A stretch of DNA of 64,000 bases from an uncultured Rhodospirillaceae bacterium (GTDB taxonomy: Bacteria; Pseudomonadota; Alphaproteobacteria; Reyranellales; Reyranellaceae), in assembly GCA_945952105.1 (NCBI GenBank), contig CAMFGZ010000009.1, positions 62,001 to 126,000 of the forward strand, in the 5' to 3' direction. The notes under the pieces are model-generated. The model made no database searches. It had not been told where the DNA came from and saw nothing but the letters and a program-made list of their open reading frames with translations. Position 1 is the stretch's first letter. Each line of letters begins with the position of its first letter. The translations under genes were made by a program, and so were the position numbers. Below are positions 40,929 to 51,000 of this stretch, piece by piece.

Positions 40929-42128
40929 TCAGACGAAGGTAAGGTCGGCCTCGGCGCCCATCATCCAGGCGCCGACGGTCTCGAAATGGGAAAGCCGGCC
41001 CTGCAGTTGCTGGGTCACGGTGTGGATGTCGCGGAAGCGGCGCTCCAGCGGATGGTTCCCGAAGATCGCCGTCGCGCCGGCGGCGTTATAGGCGAAGTCG
41101 ACGGCGTCCTTCGCCTTGTGGATGGCGTTGGTCGCGGCCATGCGGATGGTGATGCGCTGTTCGACGCTGATCGTGTTGCCGGCCGACAGATCCTTCCATA
41201 TGCCGGCCATCGACTGCAGCACGAAGGCGCGGGCCGAGCGGAGATTGACCTCGGCCTGAGCAAGGTTGGACTGGACCACCGCATTGTCGCGGATGGGGCT
41301 CTTGAGGCCGCGCGGGACCTTGTTGCGCGCGACGTCGAGGAAGCAATCGAGCGCGCCGCGGGCGATGCCGCAGGCCACGCCCGCGAAGCCCACCTGGTAG
41401 CAGGTGCCGGCACCCATTCGGTAGAGCGGGCCGCTCTCGCGGCATTCGAGCTCGAACTCGCGGGTGATCGAATGGTCGGCGCGGACGAAGAAGTCGGTGA
41501 GAGCGAACTGGTCGCTGGCCGTGCCGCGCAGGCCGACCGTGTTCCAGATGTCCGTCCATTGGACGTCGCCGGTTCGCACAAGCATGGTGCGCTCCTGCTG
41601 GCGGCCGTTCTCGTCGAGGCGCGGCGAGCCGTCGGCCTTGAAGATCGGGCAGTGGGCGCCGAGCCAAGTCGCGTGGCGGCCACCCGAAGCGAAGGCCCAG
41701 ACGCCCGTCACCTTGTAGCCGCCCTCACATTCGACGGCCTTGACCCTGGGGCCGGGGCCCCAGGCCAGCACGGCGCGCGGATCGTCGCCGAAGATCGCGC
41801 GCGCGACCGGCAGGTCGAGATAGGCGGCCGACATGGCGCAGCCGCCAGCTTGGCTCAGGCACCAGGCGGTCGAGGCGTCGCCGCGGGCGATCGTCTCGAT
41901 CACATGGAAGAAGGTGATGGGATCGGTCTCGATCCCGTCCGAAGAGCGCGGCAGCAGCAGGCGGAACAGCCGCGCCTCGTGGAGCTTGTCGAGAAGCGCC
42001 GGCGGCAGCCGGCGCGTCTCCTCGATTTCGTTCGAAGCGGCCTCGACGGCCGGACGAACGGCCTCGGCCCGCGAGATCACGGCCGGATCGCCGGCAAGAT
42101 CGACTTCAGACGGGATCAGCGTGTCCAA
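40929..42128 (-). CDS. Acyl-CoA dehydrogenase-fold flavin monooxygenase-like protein
   Basis: A 399-residue protein with the acyl-CoA dehydrogenase fold of the group D flavin monooxygenases (HpaB C2-type, IacA, DszC relatives). Features: ASNEIEETRRLPPALLDKLHEARLFRLLLPRSSDGIE, ETIARGDASTAWCLSQ (about residue 87), GGYKVTGVWAFASGGRHATWLGA, and no acyl-CoA dehydrogenase base in the usual place. Starts at TTG 42128, with AGAGG upstream; no ATG lies before the first helix. It likely hydroxylates an aromatic or heterocyclic substrate using reduced flavin supplied in trans. 28 nt downstream of the MFS gene. Confidence 0.85.
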   Translation of the reverse strand: MDTLIPSEVDLAGDPAVISRAEAVRPAVEAASNEIEETRRLPPALLDKLHEARLFRLLLPRSSDGIETDPITFFHVIETIARGDASTAWCLSQAGGCAMSAAYLDLPVARAIFGDDPRAVLAWGPGPRVKAVECEGGYKVTGVWAFASGGRHATWLGAHCPIFKADGSPRLDENGRQQERTMLVRTGDVQWTDIWNTVGLRGTASDQFALTDFFVRADHSITREFELECRESGPLYRMGAGTCYQVGFAGVACGIARGALDCFLDVARNKVPRGLKSPIRDNAVVQSNLAQAEVNLRSARAFVLQSMAGIWKDLSAGNTISVEQRITIRMAATNAIHKAKDAVDFAYNAAGATAIFGNHPLERRFRDIHTVTQQLQGRLSHFETVGAWMMGAEADLTFV

Positions 42129-42156
42129 GATGAACCTCTTCGAACGTGGGTTTTCA

Positions 42157-43524
42157 TCAAGCGGTCGCCAGTTCCTTGTCGATCTGCTCGATCGACTTGC
42201 CCTTGGTTTCCAGCCCGAAGAAATAATAGACCACCCCGGCCATCAGGAACCAGCAGCCCAGATAGAGAAAGGCCGTCGGAATCTGCGGCAGTGGAACGTC
42301 AGGCTTCAGGTAGTTGTTCGACCCGACGATGAGCGCCAGTCCGAGCGGCCCGATGATCTTGCCGATGCCGCCGAAGCCGTAGGCCGAGCCCATGCCGGTG
42401 GTCCGCAGATGCGAGGGCCAGACTTCCGCCGCGTAGGGACCGACGATCGCGAAGCCACCGTCGGCGAAGAAGAAGGCCAGCGCCAGGATCAGCCACAAGG
42501 CCGACATGCCCATGATCGTGGCGTTGTAATTGTAGCCCGCGAGGATGATCAGCACGCCCGCGCCGAGCCCGATCAGGCCGCCGCCCGCTCGCCTTCCGAT
42601 CTTGTCGGACAGGTAAGAGAAAGACAGACGTCCAAGGAAGCCCATGACCGTGAGCAGGATCATCATCTTGGCGGCTTCCTGCGGCGTCACCTTGAGGAGC
42701 AGCACGAACAGCGAGGGCGCCCACAGCGTGACGCCATAGACGCCGGTCTGCGCGCCGGCATTGCCCAGCCATGAGACGAGCAGGCTGCGCGGATACTTGA
42801 ACAGTTCGGCCCAGCTCGCCTTGGGCGGCTCGACCGGAGGCGTCTTGGGCAGCGGCAGGTCCTGCGGCTTCATCTGCAGTGCCCAGGCCAGCGACTTGCG
42901 GGCCTCCTCGTAGCGGCCCTGGCGAACCAGCCAGACCGGCGATTCCGGAACCCACAGGCGAACCAGCAGGACCATGAGCGAGGGCAGCACGCCGATGGCG
43001 AACAGCAGGCGCCACTGGTCGGCGCCCATGAAGGCGCCCAGCACCGCGCCGAGGCCGACGCCCAGCGGGATCACGCAGGTGACGAGGCCGCCGACCCAGC
43101 CGCGCTTGCGCGCCGGCACGAATTCCTGGACCAGCGGGAGGTCGACGCAGTAGAGGCCGCCGACACCGAAGCCCACGAAGAAGCGCATGATGGTGATGTA
43201 GATCCACCCGTTCTCCGGCGTGAAATAGAGCAGGCCGGTGGCGATCGAGAAGTTCAGCACGGTGCCGATGAACACCTTGCGGCGGCCGATGCGGTCGGCG
43301 AGCCAGCCCCAGATGTAGGCGCCGAAGATGGCGCCGATGCCCGACGACAGCAGCACGATGGCCGACTGGCCGAAGGTGAGCTTCCAGGGTCCGATCAGGA
43401 AGGCGAGAACGAAACCGATGAGAAAGTAGTCGAAGAATTCGAGCGCATCGCCGATCACCGCCGCGGCGATAATCTTCTTCTGGTTGCCGGTCAGCTTGGT
43501 CTGCCGGTCGAGAACGTCGAACAT
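42157..43524 (-). CDS. MFS transporter, aromatic acid/metabolite:proton symporter type
   Basis: A 455-residue, 12-helix major facilitator. GDALEFFDYFLIGFVLAFLIG is the helix 1 motif with the acidic residue of organic-acid symporters; GWLADRIGRRKVFIGTVLNF is the loop 2-3 signature; VPESPVWLVRQGRYEEA is the mid-loop motif of the metabolite:H+ symporter/sugar porter families; SYLSDKIGRRAGG repeats the signature at loop 8-9. ATG 43524 has GGGGGAAA upstream. First gene of the 43524-37515 operon, so it probably imports the compound degraded by the following enzymes. Confidence 0.92.
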   Translation of the reverse strand: MFDVLDRQTKLTGNQKKIIAAAVIGDALEFFDYFLIGFVLAFLIGPWKLTFGQSAIVLLSSGIGAIFGAYIWGWLADRIGRRKVFIGTVLNFSIATGLLYFTPENGWIYITIMRFFVGFGVGGLYCVDLPLVQEFVPARKRGWVGGLVTCVIPLGVGLGAVLGAFMGADQWRLLFAIGVLPSLMVLLVRLWVPESPVWLVRQGRYEEARKSLAWALQMKPQDLPLPKTPPVEPPKASWAELFKYPRSLLVSWLGNAGAQTGVYGVTLWAPSLFVLLLKVTPQEAAKMMILLTVMGFLGRLSFSYLSDKIGRRAGGGLIGLGAGVLIILAGYNYNATIMGMSALWLILALAFFFADGGFAIVGPYAAEVWPSHLRTTGMGSAYGFGGIGKIIGPLGLALIVGSNNYLKPDVPLPQIPTAFLYLGCWFLMAGVVYYFFGLETKGKSIEQIDKELATA

Positions 43525-43715
43525 GGTATTTCCCCCGTGCGCTTTGTTTTGGGAGCGCTTGCCGCGCACGTTCACAGCGCTCCTGCCGCCACGCTACGCC
43601 TCGGCCCGCGTCAGCGGCAAGGTTGCCGGCATGGTCCTGTTTGCCCGTCGAAATCCACCGCTGCATGGCAGCCCTCTCGTTTGGTAAGGAGAAGGTAACG
43701 AGGGGGATATTCGTC

Positions 43716-44573
43716 ATGCACTGGACCGATCGCCGGAAGCGTTTCCGGGCACTGCTCGCGGGCGACCGCTGTATTCATCCGGGCTCGGTGTTCGATCCGA
43801 TCTCCGCGCGCATCGCCGAGGATCTCGGTTTCGAAATCGGTATGTTTGCCGGCTCGGTCGCCTCGTTGACCGTGCTGGGGGCGCCCGACCTGATCGTCCT
43901 CACACTGACTGAGTTCGCCGGGCAGGCCTATCGCATCAACCGGGCCGGCAACCTGCCGCTGATGGTCGATGCCGATCATGGCTACGGCAACGCGCTGAAC
44001 GTGCGCCGCACCGTCGAGGAACTCGAGAGCGCGGGCGTCTCGGGCATGAGCCTCGAGGACACCGACCTGCCGACGCCGCACGGCACGACGGCGCCGCGGC
44101 TGGTCTCGATCGCGGAGGGCGTCGGCAAGATGAAGGCCGCACTCGGCGCCCGGCAGGATCCCGACCTCTGCATCGCCGGTCGCACCAGCGCGGTGACGAT
44201 CACGAGCCTCGACGACGCGATCGCCCGCGGCAAGGCTTACGAGGCGGCGGGCGTCGATGCCCTGTTCTTCGTGGGCGTGCGCACCCGCGCCGAACTCGAC
44301 GCGATCTCCGAGGCGACGACCTTGCCGATCATCCTGGGCGGCGTGTCGGGCGACCTCACGGACCTCGCCTATCTGGGCGCGCGGCGCGTCCGCATCGCGC
44401 TGCAGGGCCACCAGCCGTTCGCGGCGGCGGTCAAGGCGACCTACGAGACGCTGAAGGCGCTGCGCGAGGGCGTACAGCCGTCGAAACTGCAGGGCGTGGC
44501 CAGCCCCGAGCTGATGAAGAAGGTCACGCGCGACGCCGACTACGCGCGCTGGACCAAAGACTTTCTAGGCTGA
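43716..44573 (+). CDS. Oxaloacetate decarboxylase (isocitrate lyase/PEP mutase superfamily)
   Basis: A 285-residue barrel protein of the PEP mutase/isocitrate lyase superfamily with sequence features of the PA4872 oxaloacetate decarboxylase group: HPGSVFDPISARIAEDLGFEIGMFAGSVASL, the metal-binding MVDADHGYGNALNVRRTVEELESAGVSGMSLEDTDLP, and CIAGRTSAVTITSLDDAI. It lacks the catalytic KKCGH of isocitrate lyases. It would convert oxaloacetate to pyruvate and carbon dioxide. ATG 43716 follows AGGGGGA. Divergent from the MFS operon; its stop is only 7 nt from the convergent transglutaminase stop. Confidence 0.88.
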   Translation: MHWTDRRKRFRALLAGDRCIHPGSVFDPISARIAEDLGFEIGMFAGSVASLTVLGAPDLIVLTLTEFAGQAYRINRAGNLPLMVDADHGYGNALNVRRTVEELESAGVSGMSLEDTDLPTPHGTTAPRLVSIAEGVGKMKAALGARQDPDLCIAGRTSAVTITSLDDAIARGKAYEAAGVDALFFVGVRTRAELDAISEATTLPIILGGVSGDLTDLAYLGARRVRIALQGHQPFAAAVKATYETLKALREGVQPSKLQGVASPELMKKVTRDADYARWTKDFLG

Positions 44574-44580
44574 GCGAAGC

Positions 44581-45459
44581 TCAGCCCGTCGGCACCAGCG
44601 TCACGGCGACTCCGTAGGAGTGGGAGTCGCCGCCCAGGATGACGCCGCGCAAGGGGCTCACGTCGGAGAAGTCGCGGCCCCAGGCCACGGCGACATGATC
44701 CTCGTGCGCGATCAGGTCGTTGGTCGGATCGAGATGGACCCAGCCGGCGTCCTCGCCGCACCAAACGGCGACCCAGGCGTGGCTCGCATCGGCCCCGCGC
44801 AGCGCGACTTCCTCCTGGGAGTGGATCGTGCGGATGTATCCCGAGACATAACCCGCTGCGAGCCCGTGGGCGCGCAGCGCGGCGATCTCGACATGCGCGA
44901 AATCCTGGCAGACCCCTGCCTTGCCGGCGAAGACGTCGGCGAGCGGCGTCGAGATGTCGGTGGCGCCGGGGTGATATTCGAAATCGGCCTTGATGCGCGA
45001 GGTGAGTTCGCGCGCCGCTTCGAGGATCGGCCGCCCCGGCGTGAGGGACGTGGCGCCGTAGGCGCGCAACGCCTCGACGCTCGGCACGAGCGGCGATTCG
45101 TGAACGAACTCGCTCGCCTCGACGGGCCGGGGGAAGCCGTCGCCGTTGAGTGTCGCGCGGATCTCTTCCCACGGTGGTGTCGAGGCGGCCGGCGGCGGGT
45201 CGGGAAAACGCACTTCGACCTCGGCACGCACCTCGATGTCGAAACGCGTGTGTGGCTTGTCGATGCGATAGATGTCGATGAGGTTGCCGAAGTGATCGAC
45301 ATGCTGCATCGCCAGCGCGGGCAGCGGGCTGGTCACGATGCTGATCGAGGTGACTTTCTGACCGGGAAAGTCCCGCGCGCGCAGGTGGGCGATGTGATGC
45401 GCCGAGTCCACCGTGCTGGCGTAGGTATAGGTCGTGCGGTGCGAGAGCAGGTAGTGCAC
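44581..45459 (-). CDS. Transglutaminase-like cysteine peptidase family protein (short)
   Basis: A 292-residue protein. The N-terminal transglutaminase-associated beta domain (about residues 1-95, with HYLLSHRTTYTYASTVDSAHHIAHLRARDFPGQ) precedes a transglutaminase core with catalytic Cys in GVCQDFAHVEIAALRAHGLAAGYVSGYI, His in ASHAWVAVWCGEDAGW and Asp in LDPTND. Starts at GTG 45459, 2 nt after the stop of the ATP-grasp gene. In this gene set it is thought to form or cleave amide bonds together with the ATP-grasp partner; the substrate is unsolved. Confidence 0.93.
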   Translation of the reverse strand: MHYLLSHRTTYTYASTVDSAHHIAHLRARDFPGQKVTSISIVTSPLPALAMQHVDHFGNLIDIYRIDKPHTRFDIEVRAEVEVRFPDPPPAASTPPWEEIRATLNGDGFPRPVEASEFVHESPLVPSVEALRAYGATSLTPGRPILEAARELTSRIKADFEYHPGATDISTPLADVFAGKAGVCQDFAHVEIAALRAHGLAAGYVSGYIRTIHSQEEVALRGADASHAWVAVWCGEDAGWVHLDPTNDLIAHEDHVAVAWGRDFSDVSPLRGVILGGDSHSYGVAVTLVPTG

Positions 45460-45461
45460 GG

Positions 45462-47963
45462 TCAGTCTCCGCCCGAGGAGCCGACGGCCTGCGCCGCCGG
45501 CACGTGCGAGAAGTAGGCGCGCGTTATCGCTTCCGAGAGCTTGTCGAGTTGCTGCTCGGTATCGGAGGCGACGTCGCGCAGCATGGCGAGCGCCAGCCCT
45601 TCGTGTCGCCAGGCCTGCTCGTCGCCGCCAAACTGCTTAACGACCGCTTCGAGGTCGACCTCCAGCGAGTCCGGCAGCGCGGCGACCGTGACGCCCGAGG
45701 CGCGCGCCAGGTAGTCGAGATGGCCCTTGATGGCGCGAAGCTGGAACACCAGGCCGCGCGGATTGGCGTCGTCGAGGATGACGAGATCGAGCACCGGCGC
45801 CGGCTGGAGCTGGCCGAGATAGCGCGTGCGGTAGGTGATCGTGCTGTCGCAGAGCTCGAGCGCGAGACGCATCGAGGCGTCCCAGTCGATCGGCGAGAGG
45901 GTGAAGGGTCCCAATGCGCCGTTCAGGATGTGCAGCCCGCGTTCGAGGCGGCGGCCAAGGTCGAGGAAGCGCCAGCCGGTGCCGCGCGTCATGTTTTCCT
46001 GGGCGAGGCCCGAGAGCGTGGCGACGAAGCGCACGATCTCGTCGAGCGCGGCGAGCAGCGGATCGAGGTTGCCGCGTGCCGCCAGCAGGCGTTTGCGCAC
46101 CTCGATCATCTCCGGGCCGGCGGCCGTCGTCATGTCGATCGAGAAGCGGTCGCGCATCGTCGCCGTGAGACGCTGGATGCCGTCGAGCACGGTGGCGAGG
46201 CCGCGGTCGTCGGCGGCGACGGCCGCCAGCCCCTGCTGGAACAGGGCGCTCTCCGGCGGCGCCAGCGCCGACGAGTGGTCCATCAGGTTGGCCTGGTCGA
46301 GCAGTCGGCCGAGCAGCCGCAGCTCGGCGGCGTCGCGCGGGCCGACGGCGCCCTGCGCCACGCGCGCCGCCGTGGTGCGCAGCAGGCGCGCGTCGTTGTC
46401 GAGGCGCTCGATGTAGCGGCCGAGCCAGAAGAGATTGTCGGCGACGCGGCTCTGCAGGTCCGCGCTGCCGCGCTCGACGGCAAGCTGGTGAAAGCGCCGC
46501 ATCGGCGGGAGCTGCACGTCGGCGGCGTCCTCGGCGAGGACCCAGACGTCCTTCAGCGTGCCGTGCAGCCGCCCCAGCGAACGCAGTGCCGTGTCGCCGT
46601 CGGGCTCGCGCGCGAGGCCGCCTGGCAGCACATGATAGGTGTCGTGGTCGGCCACCACATAGGCGCGCAGCACGACCGCCGACGGCACCAGCGACTTGCC
46701 GTCCCACTTGGGCGTCAGCGACGGCGTCATCGGATACTGAGCGACGAACTGGCCGGGCTGGGCGCGGATGCGCTCGACCAGCGCCTTTCGCTCGGCCGGC
46801 TCAAGCATGCCGACGATGATCGGCTCGCGGTCCTGGCCGAGACAGGGGCGCACGATCATGAGGTCGAGGTTGGCCAGCGCGAAGCTCAGCGCAGTGGGCT
46901 CGCCCAGCCACCAGACGTCGAGCGACGGCAATGCCAGCGGCTCGCCGAGCAGGCGTTCGCTCACCCGCTCCAGGAACGGCATCATCGCCGGCGTCTCCAC
47001 GACGCCCGACCCGAGCGCGTTGGCGAGCGCGATCCTGCCGCTTCGCGTGGCCTCGACGAGGCCGGTAACGCCGAGCGCCGAATCGGCACGCATCTCCAGC
47101 GGATCGGCGAAGGAGCTGTCGAGGCGCCGCAGAAGCACATGCACGGGGCGAAGCCCGGCCAGCGTCTTGATCGAGACCTGGCCGTCGCGTGCCACCATGT
47201 CGCCGCCCTCGACGAGCGGGATGCCGAGCACGCGCGAGAGATAGACGTGCTCGAAGTAGGTGGCCGACAGCGAGCCCGGCGTCAGCAGCGCCATGTTGGG
47301 CTGGCTGACGCTGGCCGGCGCGACCGAGCGCAGCGATTCGTGCCAGCGGTCGAAGAAGGGCCGCAGGTGGCGCACCGGGATGGAGCGGAACGCCTCGGGC
47401 AGGCTGCGCGCGAGCACGCGGCGCATCTCGAGCGCGTAGCCGGCGCCGGCCGGCAACTCGGTATGATCGGCCAGCACGTGCCAGCGGCCGTTGCTGAGGC
47501 GCACGAGGTCGACGGCGTAGTGGCAGAGGTGGCGTTGCGGTTCGGCGCCGTCGGTGACCTGCGCGGGACGCAGGAAATGCCGGTTGGCGTGAACCAGCAT
47601 CGGCGGCAGCAGATGCTCCTTCAGGAGCGTCTGCGGGCCGTAGACGTCGGCCAGCACCTTGTCGAGCAGGCGAGCGCGCTGGATCAGGCCGCTCTCGATC
47701 TGGGACCATTCGTCGGGCGCGATGACGAGCGGCAGCGGGTCGAAGTTCCAGCGCGCCGCGGCGCGATCGTCGAGCAGGTTGACGGTGGCGCCCGACTCAT
47801 CGAGCTGACGCCGTGCGCTCTCCACCCGTTCGCCCAGCCCGCCCGGAAGTGCGCGGATGACGCTCAGGATGCCTTGCCAGTGATAGCGGATCGACTTCTG
47901 GCCGGTGACCAGTTCGTCGTACGCGCTTGCCGGCGAGGAAGAGAGGCCGCGCAACGACTCCAT
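45462..47963 (-). CDS. Fused circularly permuted type 2 ATP-grasp and alpha-E domain protein
   Basis: An 833-residue fusion. The N-terminal circularly permuted ATP-grasp (about residues 70-480) has RWNFDPLPLVIAPDEWSQIESGLIQRARLLDKVLADVYGPQ, then ALLTPGSLSATYFEHVYLSRVLGIPLVEGGDMV and LPSLDVWWLGEPTALSFAL. The C-terminal alpha-E domain (about 510-820) begins SRVADNLFWLGRYIERLDNDARLLRTTAARV. In many bacteria these are two separate genes; here they are fused. ATP-grasp enzymes ligate a carboxylate to an amine via an acyl phosphate. The gene sits between two transglutaminase genes, an arrangement described in genomic surveys of amidoligases without a known product. Confidence 0.94.
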   Translation of the reverse strand: MESLRGLSSSPASAYDELVTGQKSIRYHWQGILSVIRALPGGLGERVESARRQLDESGATVNLLDDRAAARWNFDPLPLVIAPDEWSQIESGLIQRARLLDKVLADVYGPQTLLKEHLLPPMLVHANRHFLRPAQVTDGAEPQRHLCHYAVDLVRLSNGRWHVLADHTELPAGAGYALEMRRVLARSLPEAFRSIPVRHLRPFFDRWHESLRSVAPASVSQPNMALLTPGSLSATYFEHVYLSRVLGIPLVEGGDMVARDGQVSIKTLAGLRPVHVLLRRLDSSFADPLEMRADSALGVTGLVEATRSGRIALANALGSGVVETPAMMPFLERVSERLLGEPLALPSLDVWWLGEPTALSFALANLDLMIVRPCLGQDREPIIVGMLEPAERKALVERIRAQPGQFVAQYPMTPSLTPKWDGKSLVPSAVVLRAYVVADHDTYHVLPGGLAREPDGDTALRSLGRLHGTLKDVWVLAEDAADVQLPPMRRFHQLAVERGSADLQSRVADNLFWLGRYIERLDNDARLLRTTAARVAQGAVGPRDAAELRLLGRLLDQANLMDHSSALAPPESALFQQGLAAVAADDRGLATVLDGIQRLTATMRDRFSIDMTTAAGPEMIEVRKRLLAARGNLDPLLAALDEIVRFVATLSGLAQENMTRGTGWRFLDLGRRLERGLHILNGALGPFTLSPIDWDASMRLALELCDSTITYRTRYLGQLQPAPVLDLVILDDANPRGLVFQLRAIKGHLDYLARASGVTVAALPDSLEVDLEAVVKQFGGDEQAWRHEGLALAMLRDVASDTEQQLDKLSEAITRAYFSHVPAAQAVGSSGGD

Positions 47964-48026
47964 GGGCCCGCAAACAGAAGTGGGAACGAGAGGACGATGC
48001 CCTTTCGGGCGGGCGAAATATAAGCC

Positions 48027-51000
48027 CTAGGCGCGGCGCAGGTCGAGCGTCAGCGGATGCTCGGGATTGTCCAGCGGACGGGGTTCCGGCGACGTTCCGC
48101 CGGTATGTCCGATCGCGAAGAAACGGGCACGGCGCCGGGCTTCCGCCTCGTTGGCATTGACCGGCACTCGATCGTAGTTTCGGCCGCCCGGATGGGCGAC
48201 GTGATAGGTGCAGCCGCCGATCGACCGGCCGCTCCACGTATCGTGGATGTCGAAGGTGAGCGGGGCATGCACGCCGATCGTCGGGTGCAGCGAGTTGGCC
48301 GCCTGCCAGGCGCGATAGCGCACGCCGGCGACATACTCGCCGGCTGTTCCGGTGGCGCGCAGCGGCAGCTTCCAGCCGTTGCAGGCGATGACGTGGCGCT
48401 GGTCGTTCAAACCGGCAACCTTGACCTGCAGGCGCTCGACCGTCGAATCGACGTAGCGCACGGTGCCGCCACCGCCGGGCTCCTCGCCCAGCACATGCCA
48501 CGGCTCGAGCGCGTGCCTCAGTTCCAGTTCGAGGCCTCGATGCGCGGTCTCGCCCAGCCGAGGGAAACGGAACTCGAAATGCGGCGCGAACCAATCCGGA
48601 GAAAAGCCATAGCCTGCCTCGCCCAGATCGGAGAGCACGTCGTTGAAATCCTGCCAGACGAAGTGCGGCAGCATGAAGTCGTCGTGCAGGCGCGTGCCCC
48701 AGCGGCTGAGCGGGCGCTCGTAGGGGCGGTCCCAGAACTTGGCGACGAGGCCGCGCAGCAGCGCCTGCTGCGCCACGCTCATGCGCCAGTGCGGCGGCAT
48801 CTCGAAGGCGCGCAACTCCAGCAGGCCGCGGCGGCCGGCGGCGGAATCGGGCGTGAAGAGCTTGTCGATGCAGAACTCGGTGCGATGCGCGTTGCCGGTC
48901 GCGTCGACGAGCAGGTTGCGGAACACGCGATCGACCAGCCACGGCGGCGTCTGCCGGCCCGGGGCGATCTGCTTGAAGGCGATCTCCAGCTCGTGCAGCG
49001 CATCGTTACGCGCCTCGTCGACCCTCGGATGCTGACTGGTCGGACCGATGAACAGGCCCGAAAAGAGATACGAGAGCGAGGGATGGTTAAGCCAGTAGCC
49101 CAGCAGGCTCTTCAACAGGTCTGGCCGGCGCAGCATCGGCGAGTCGGCCGCGGAAGGTCCGCCCAGCACGAAGTGATTGCCGCCGCCGGTGCCGGTGTGG
49201 CGACCGTCGATCATGAACTTCTGCGCGCCCAGCCGCGTCGTGCGCGCCTCCTCGTAGACGATCTCCGTGCGCTCGACGAGATCGGTCCAGTTGGCGGAGG
49301 GATGGATGTTGACCTCGATCACGCCGGGATCGGGCGTGACGCTGAAGTTGAGAACCCGCGAATCGTTGGGCGGCGTATAGCCTTCGAGGAAGACCGGCTG
49401 GCCGAGTTCCTCGGCCGTGTCCTCGAGCGCCGTCACGAGGTCGAGATAGTCCTCCATGCGCTCCGTCGGCGGCATGAAGACGTGGAGATGCCCGTCGCGC
49501 GGCTCGAAGGCCATCGCTGTGCGCACGATCCCGGCGGCGGAGGTTCCTACAGCGGGACCGAGTCCCTGGTCCGGTGCCAGTGCCCGCCGCCACGCCTCGC
49601 GCCGAGCTTCGGCGTCGCCGGCTGCATCGGATGCGAGGCCAGGCTCCTGGCGGCGCAGCACCGGCGCGCGCCGGAAGGCGTCGAGCGGCGGCAAGTTGGG
49701 ATGCGGCGCCATCGGATCGGGCTGCATGATGATGTCGGTGTCGCCCGGCAGCGCCCAGGGCAGCGAGTCGAGCGGCAGACGGTAGCCCAGCGGTGAATCG
49801 CCGGGGATCAGGTAGCACTTCTCCGAGCGCAGGAACCACGGGCCGCTCTTCCAGCGTGGCATGTGCCCATGTCCGTTGCCGCGCCCGTTATGATCGCGAA
49901 TTACCGGCAGCACGTAGCCGACCGAGCTTTCGAGGCCTTTCTCGAACACGCGCGCCAGGCGCTCGCGTTCCAGCGGATCCTTCACCTTGGCTTCGTCGAC
50001 CACGACGTTGCTCGGCAGGCGCCGCTCGCGCCACAGATAGTACCAGGTGTCCTCGTAGGCCGGGAAAAGATAGTCGGGGTCGAGCTGCAGGCGCTGCGCG
50101 AAGGCGAGGGCAAAGCGGTGCGCGGCCTCGACGGTGGCGCCGACCGGCTTGGATTCCAGCGCGTAGAGTTGCGGGTTGCGCCAGATCGGTTCGCCGTCCT
50201 TGCGCCAGTAACAGCCGAGCGCCCAGCGCGGCAGTTGCTCGCCGGGATACCATTTGCCCTGTCCGAAATGCAGCAGCGGGCCGGTTGCGAAGCGGTGCGC
50301 GAGCTTGCGGAACAGTACGCCCGCCAGCCTCCGCTTCTCGGGACCGAGCGCCAGCGTGTTCCATTCCGGCCCGTCCATGTCGTCGACCGACACGAAGGTC
50401 GGCTCGCCGCCCATGGTGAGGCGCACGTCATGCTTGCCGATGTCGCTTTCGATGGCCTCGCCAACCTTGAGCAGGGTCGCCCACTGTTCCTCGGTGTAGG
50501 GCTTGGTCGTGCGTGGCGTCTCGCGCACGCGGGCCACCGTCATCGAATGTTCGAATTCGACTTCGGCCTTCTCGAGCGCGCCCTCGATCGGTGCCGCGCT
50601 CGACGGCTCGGGCGTGCAGGCGAGGGGAATATGGCCTTCGCCGGTCAGCAGGCCGGACGTCGGATCGAGGCCGATCCAGCCGGCGCCCGGCAGGTAGACC
50701 TCGCACCAGGCGTGGAGGTCGGTGAAATCGTGGCTGGTGCCCGCGGGCCCGTCGAGCGGCTTCTCGTCGGCCACGAGCTGGATCAGGTAGCCCGAAGCGA
50801 AGCGCGCCGCGAAACCCAGGTGGCGCAGGATCATCACCAGCAGCCAGCCGGTGTCGCGGCAGGATCCCTTGGCGCGGCCCAGCGTCTCCTCGCAGGTCTG
50901 TACGCCGGGCTCCATGCGGACGATGTAGCCGATCTCCTGCTGCAGGCGGGCGTTCAGGCCGACGATGAAGTCGATGGTGCGCTGCTTCTTGCGGTCGACC

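Noticed and set aside
45504-48023. 839-residue plus-strand frame opposite the ATP-grasp fusion
   Set aside because: No recognisable domain and strongly biased composition; the minus-strand protein has clear ATP-grasp and alpha-E motifs.
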